This document shows positions 61,345 to 64,000 of a DNA stretch of 64,000 bases, one piece after another. The DNA lies in NCBI GenBank assembly GCA_024401275.1, contig JAKSLJ010000016.1, positions 1-64,000 on the forward strand. Direction: 5' to 3'. The stretch is from Bacteroidaceae bacterium. Lineage in GTDB: Bacteria; Bacteroidota; Bacteroidia; Bacteroidales; Bacteroidaceae. The translations under genes were made by a program, and so were the position numbers. Each line of letters begins with the position of its first letter. Positions within the stretch are counted from its first letter, which is position 1. Under the pieces are notes generated by a model, which saw nothing but the letters and a program-made list of their open reading frames with translations, ran no database searches and had not been told where the DNA came from.

Positions 61345-63981
61345 CTAAAACTCAACGACTGTAATGCCTGCACCGCCGAACTGAACATGCTCGTCGTGGA
61401 AGTTGCTGACGTTAGGAACCGTGGCAAGATATTGGCGGGTGAGCTGGCGAAGGGCACCTGTGCCCGTGCCATGAAGTATGCGCACCTGACTGACGCCAAG
61501 AAGTATTGCGTCGTCAATATAGTTGGTAAGCTGTATGAGAGCTTCGTCAACACGGAAACCACGAAGGTCGAGCTGTTGCGTGAACGAATGGTTATGGCTT
61601 GCCATAATGTCATACTGACCGCCACCAGAACTGTTTACGGCAGCAGAGTTCTGGCTATGGTTCTTGGCAAGAGATTCGTAGCGCGACTCGGTCTTGGTAA
61701 GACTCTCAGTTGGCTGTTTGTCAGCATGTTGCAAAGATTCTACGGGAACGGAAGTCTTCATGCCGTTGAAGTTCACGACGGCTGTCTTGCCCTTTATGGA
61801 GATAATCGTACCGACAGATGTAAGTCCCTTGATCTTGACGGTATCGCCTATTACCAATGCAGAATGCTGAGTTCTGAATGCAGAATTACTATTTGTTCCA
61901 GCCGATTCTGAATTCTGAATTCTGAATTCTGCATTCTTCTCACGCTCAGCCTTCTGCTTAGCCTTGTCCTGCATACGCTTGGCGTGGCGTTCGCGACGAC
62001 CTTGTATCTGCGCTATCTTGCGTGCAATCTTCTCGTCTTCCTCCTTCTCTTGAATGCTCTGAACCTCCTTGCGGAAGTTGTCGAGTTCCTGACGAAGTTT
62101 TCGGGTATTCTCCTTCTCAGCCTGCTGCTCCTTAATCTCGCGAATGGTATTTTCTATGCGCTTGTTAGCCTCGCGGATGAGTTCCTCAGCCTCCTGCTTA
62201 GCCTTGCGAATGATAGCCTTGCGCTCGTTCTGAACCTCCTGAGCCGAAGTCTCGAGTGAAGAAATGGTCTTCTCAAGGTTCTTCTCCTGCTGGTGGATAT
62301 TGGCACGCTTGCTCTCCCAATAACGCTTGTCGCGAACGATGTCCTGGAGATACTTGTCGGAGTCGATATGCTCGGAGCCAACGAGTTCCGTAGCACGAGC
62401 AATAACCTCTTCGGAAAGTCCAATCTTGCGCGCAATATCAACGGCAAAGGAACTGCCCGGACGACCGATGGAAAGCTGGAAGAGCGGCTCCATCTTGTGG
62501 CGATCGTAGAGCATGGCACCATTGGCAACCATGTCGTGAGAGTCGGCAAAGTGCTTGAGATTCTGATAGTGAGTCGTGATGACGCCATACGACTTGCGCT
62601 TGCAGAACTGCTCAAGAACGGCTTCGGCTATTGCGCCACCTATGCCAGGCTCCGTACCCGTACCAAACTCGTCTATGAGAATGAGCGTGCGAGCGTTGGC
62701 ATGACGCATCATGTTCTTCATGTTGAGCAGATGACCGGAGTAAGTAGAGAGGTCGTTCTCAAGGCTTTGCTCGTCGCCTATGTCCATGAAAATGTTCTCG
62801 AAGAGGCAGGTCTTGCTGTTCTCTGCCAAAGGAACGGAAACGCCCATCTGGAGCATATACTGAAGCAAGCCGACGGTCTTGAGGCAGACGGACTTTCCAC
62901 CCGCATTAGGACCAGAGATGATGAGAATGCGCTTCTTGCGATTAAGCACTATGTCGAGCGGAACAATCTTGCGGTCTTCCTTTGCGAGAGAGAGCTGAAG
63001 GAGCGGATGACGTGCTTGAATCCAGTCGGCATCCGTATGCTCTTCTATGACCGGTTCTATGGCTGCTATGGACTCTGCAAAGGCAGTCTTAGCCTGAATG
63101 AAATCCACGTGGGCAAGCATGTCTATGGCATAGAGAATATCATCAACAAGCGGACGAACCTCAGCCGTAATTTTCTTCAGAATGTTTATCATCTCGCGGC
63201 GCTCTTCGTTCTCAAGGTCGCGAATGCGGTTGTTGGCTTCCACCACGGCAGCTGGCTCTATGAAGACGGTTTTGCCCGTAGCCGACTCATCATGCACGAT
63301 GCCTTGCACCTTCTTCTTCATGGCTGGCGAAACAGGCAGCACGAGACGACCGTCGCGCATGGCTGGCGAAACGTCCTTGTCTATCAAACCGTCGCGCTGG
63401 CATTCACGCAGGATGCGGTTGAGGATGGAAGAAACCGTACCTTCCATACGACGGAGATCGCGACGAGTATTAAGAAGAAGAACGGAAGCCGTATCCTTGA
63501 TTTTGCCGAACTTGTCGAGAATCTTGTCTATGTCCTGCTGCAGACGAGGGAAGGTCTGCACGTACTCGGTAAGCTTATGCAGAGTAGGATATTCGTAGCG
63601 TATCTGCTCGTCGTCGTAATGGTCGGAGTAGTCTGTGTCTGTATTTGATATGCTCAGAAGCTTCACCACATCGCTTACGGTAAGCAGCACGCGGCGAAGG
63701 TCGAAGAGCTCTTCCTCCTCCATGTGTGTGCCTTCAAGACGCGCACGCTTCACCTGCTCACGCACATCAAAGAAGAAGTTTAGCGGGAGTTCTGTTTGCT
63801 CGGACTTCAAGCGCTTGAACTCGGTAATACGCAAGAGTCGCTCGCGGACTTCCTTGATGTCGGCAGAATACTCCATGCCATCGACAAGTTCCTTGCCGAG
63901 AGTGCTGTAGCATCGCTCCTTGATGAGCTCGCGTATTGTGGTAAAACCTATTTTTCGTTCGAAACTGTTTGGATAAACCAT
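61345..63981 (-). CDS. mutS2: MutS2 ATPase/endonuclease with Smr domain
   Basis: An 878-residue MutS family protein without the mismatch-binding domain. It has the core helices (VRERLLRITEFKRLKSEQTE), the clamp, and an ABC ATPase with Walker A ISGPNAGGKSVCLK (about 355-368), LSTYSGHLLNMKNMM and Walker B LILIDEFGTGTEPGIG. A long coiled coil (about 570-700) and a beta/KOW-like segment (VKIKGLTSVGTIISIKGKTA) precede the C-terminal Smr nuclease domain (LDLRGFRVDEAL, RILHGTGTGALR). MutS2 suppresses recombination or rescues collided ribosomes. Around residues 680-710 the frame carries an insertion made of GAATTCA repeats (61858-61941). Start ATG at 63981 is 19 bp from the window edge. Confidence 0.95.
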   Translation of the reverse strand: MVYPNSFERKIGFTTIRELIKERCYSTLGKELVDGMEYSADIKEVRERLLRITEFKRLKSEQTELPLNFFFDVREQVKRARLEGTHMEEEELFDLRRVLLTVSDVVKLLSISNTDTDYSDHYDDEQIRYEYPTLHKLTEYVQTFPRLQQDIDKILDKFGKIKDTASVLLLNTRRDLRRMEGTVSSILNRILRECQRDGLIDKDVSPAMRDGRLVLPVSPAMKKKVQGIVHDESATGKTVFIEPAAVVEANNRIRDLENEERREMINILKKITAEVRPLVDDILYAIDMLAHVDFIQAKTAFAESIAAIEPVIEEHTDADWIQARHPLLQLSLAKEDRKIVPLDIVLNRKKRILIISGPNAGGKSVCLKTVGLLQYMLQMGVSVPLAENSKTCLFENIFMDIGDEQSLENDLSTYSGHLLNMKNMMRHANARTLILIDEFGTGTEPGIGGAIAEAVLEQFCKRKSYGVITTHYQNLKHFADSHDMVANGAMLYDRHKMEPLFQLSIGRPGSSFAVDIARKIGLSEEVIARATELVGSEHIDSDKYLQDIVRDKRYWESKRANIHQQEKNLEKTISSLETSAQEVQNERKAIIRKAKQEAEELIREANKRIENTIREIKEQQAEKENTRKLRQELDNFRKEVQSIQEKEEDEKIARKIAQIQGRRERHAKRMQDKAKQKAEREKNAEFRIQNSESAGTNSNSAFRTQHSALVIGDTVKIKGLTSVGTIISIKGKTAVVNFNGMKTSVPVESLQHADKQPTESLTKTESRYESLAKNHSQNSAAVNSSGGGQYDIMASHNHSFTQQLDLRGFRVDEALIQLTNYIDDAILLGVSQVRILHGTGTGALRQLTRQYLATVPNVSNFHDEHVQFGGAGITVVEF
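61858..61941. repeat. GAATTCA-type short repeats inside mutS2
   Basis: The words TTCTGAATTCTGAATTCTGA and GCAGAATGCTGAGTTCTGAA repeat in the linker before the KOW-like part, encoding EFRIQNSE and AFRTQHSAL-like sequence in frame. Confidence 0.8.
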
Positions 63982-64000
63982 CTAGGGATTTACAGATTTA

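Noticed and set aside
62293-63648. A 451-codon open frame antisense to mutS2.
   Set aside because: mutS2 is unmistakable on the other strand; the antisense frame is a codon-bias shadow.

Overview
The window looks like a chromosome segment of a Bacteroidales bacterium, most likely Prevotellaceae-like. Promoters follow the Bacteroidetes pattern (TTTG, 19-21 bp, TAnnTTTG), Shine-Dalgarno sequences are mostly absent, and several families (DUF4834, DUF4301, PG0541, PorX/PorE, thioredoxin-like lipoproteins) are typical of this group. The type IX secretion regulators PorX and PorE argue against the genus Bacteroides, and a fused acetyl/feruloyl esterase suggests a plant-fibre-degrading gut or rumen organism.

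Layout. 0-28 kb and 43.4-64 kb are core genome: lipid A and Kdo synthesis (lpxA, kdsB), a ClC antiporter, tRNA modification and maturation (Sua5, cca), trxB, an ExuT-like hexuronate transporter, a CPBP protease, an M16 zinc protease, the porE-porX pair, a MaoC hydratase, xseA, a CE6-CE1 esterase, pyrB-sORF-pyrI-glyA, a DUF559 nuclease inside inverted C-rich palindromes, and glnS. After 43.4 kb come a thioredoxin-fold lipoprotein without a CxxC motif, RNase P RNA, an HtrA protease followed by a stand-alone sigma region 4 protein, leuA-leuC-leuD plus a second synthase but no leuB, a tripartite RND efflux pump with a PII-like partner, a DUF4301 protein and mutS2.

The accessory region is 28.3-43.4 kb, visibly more AT-rich and with different codon use. 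It opens with an AlbA_2/ATPase gene broken by one in-frame TGA and lying between two copies of a terminator-promoter cassette. Then a promoter and a long, strongly structured leader precede a tightly packed operon: dndC, dndD, dndE (DNA phosphorothioation), a 752-residue multi-HTH protein, a PLD-nuclease/SF2-helicase fusion, a 70-residue protein, a Rad50-like ATPase with a central CxxC, a 165-residue protein and a 153-residue protein resembling the sulfur-binding domain of ScoMcrA-type enzymes. Two small acidic genes and a field of long inverted repeats close the region. dndA, dndB and recognisable dndFGH are not present. My reading is a phosphorothioate-based defence island with a non-canonical restriction/effector set. 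This is the best candidate for an undescribed system here.

Intergenic space is rich in dispersed repeats: heptamer arrays next to variable-sequence hairpins, C-rich palindromes and short tandem repeats. A candidate small RNA with its own promoter and terminator lies between the DUF559 gene and glnS.
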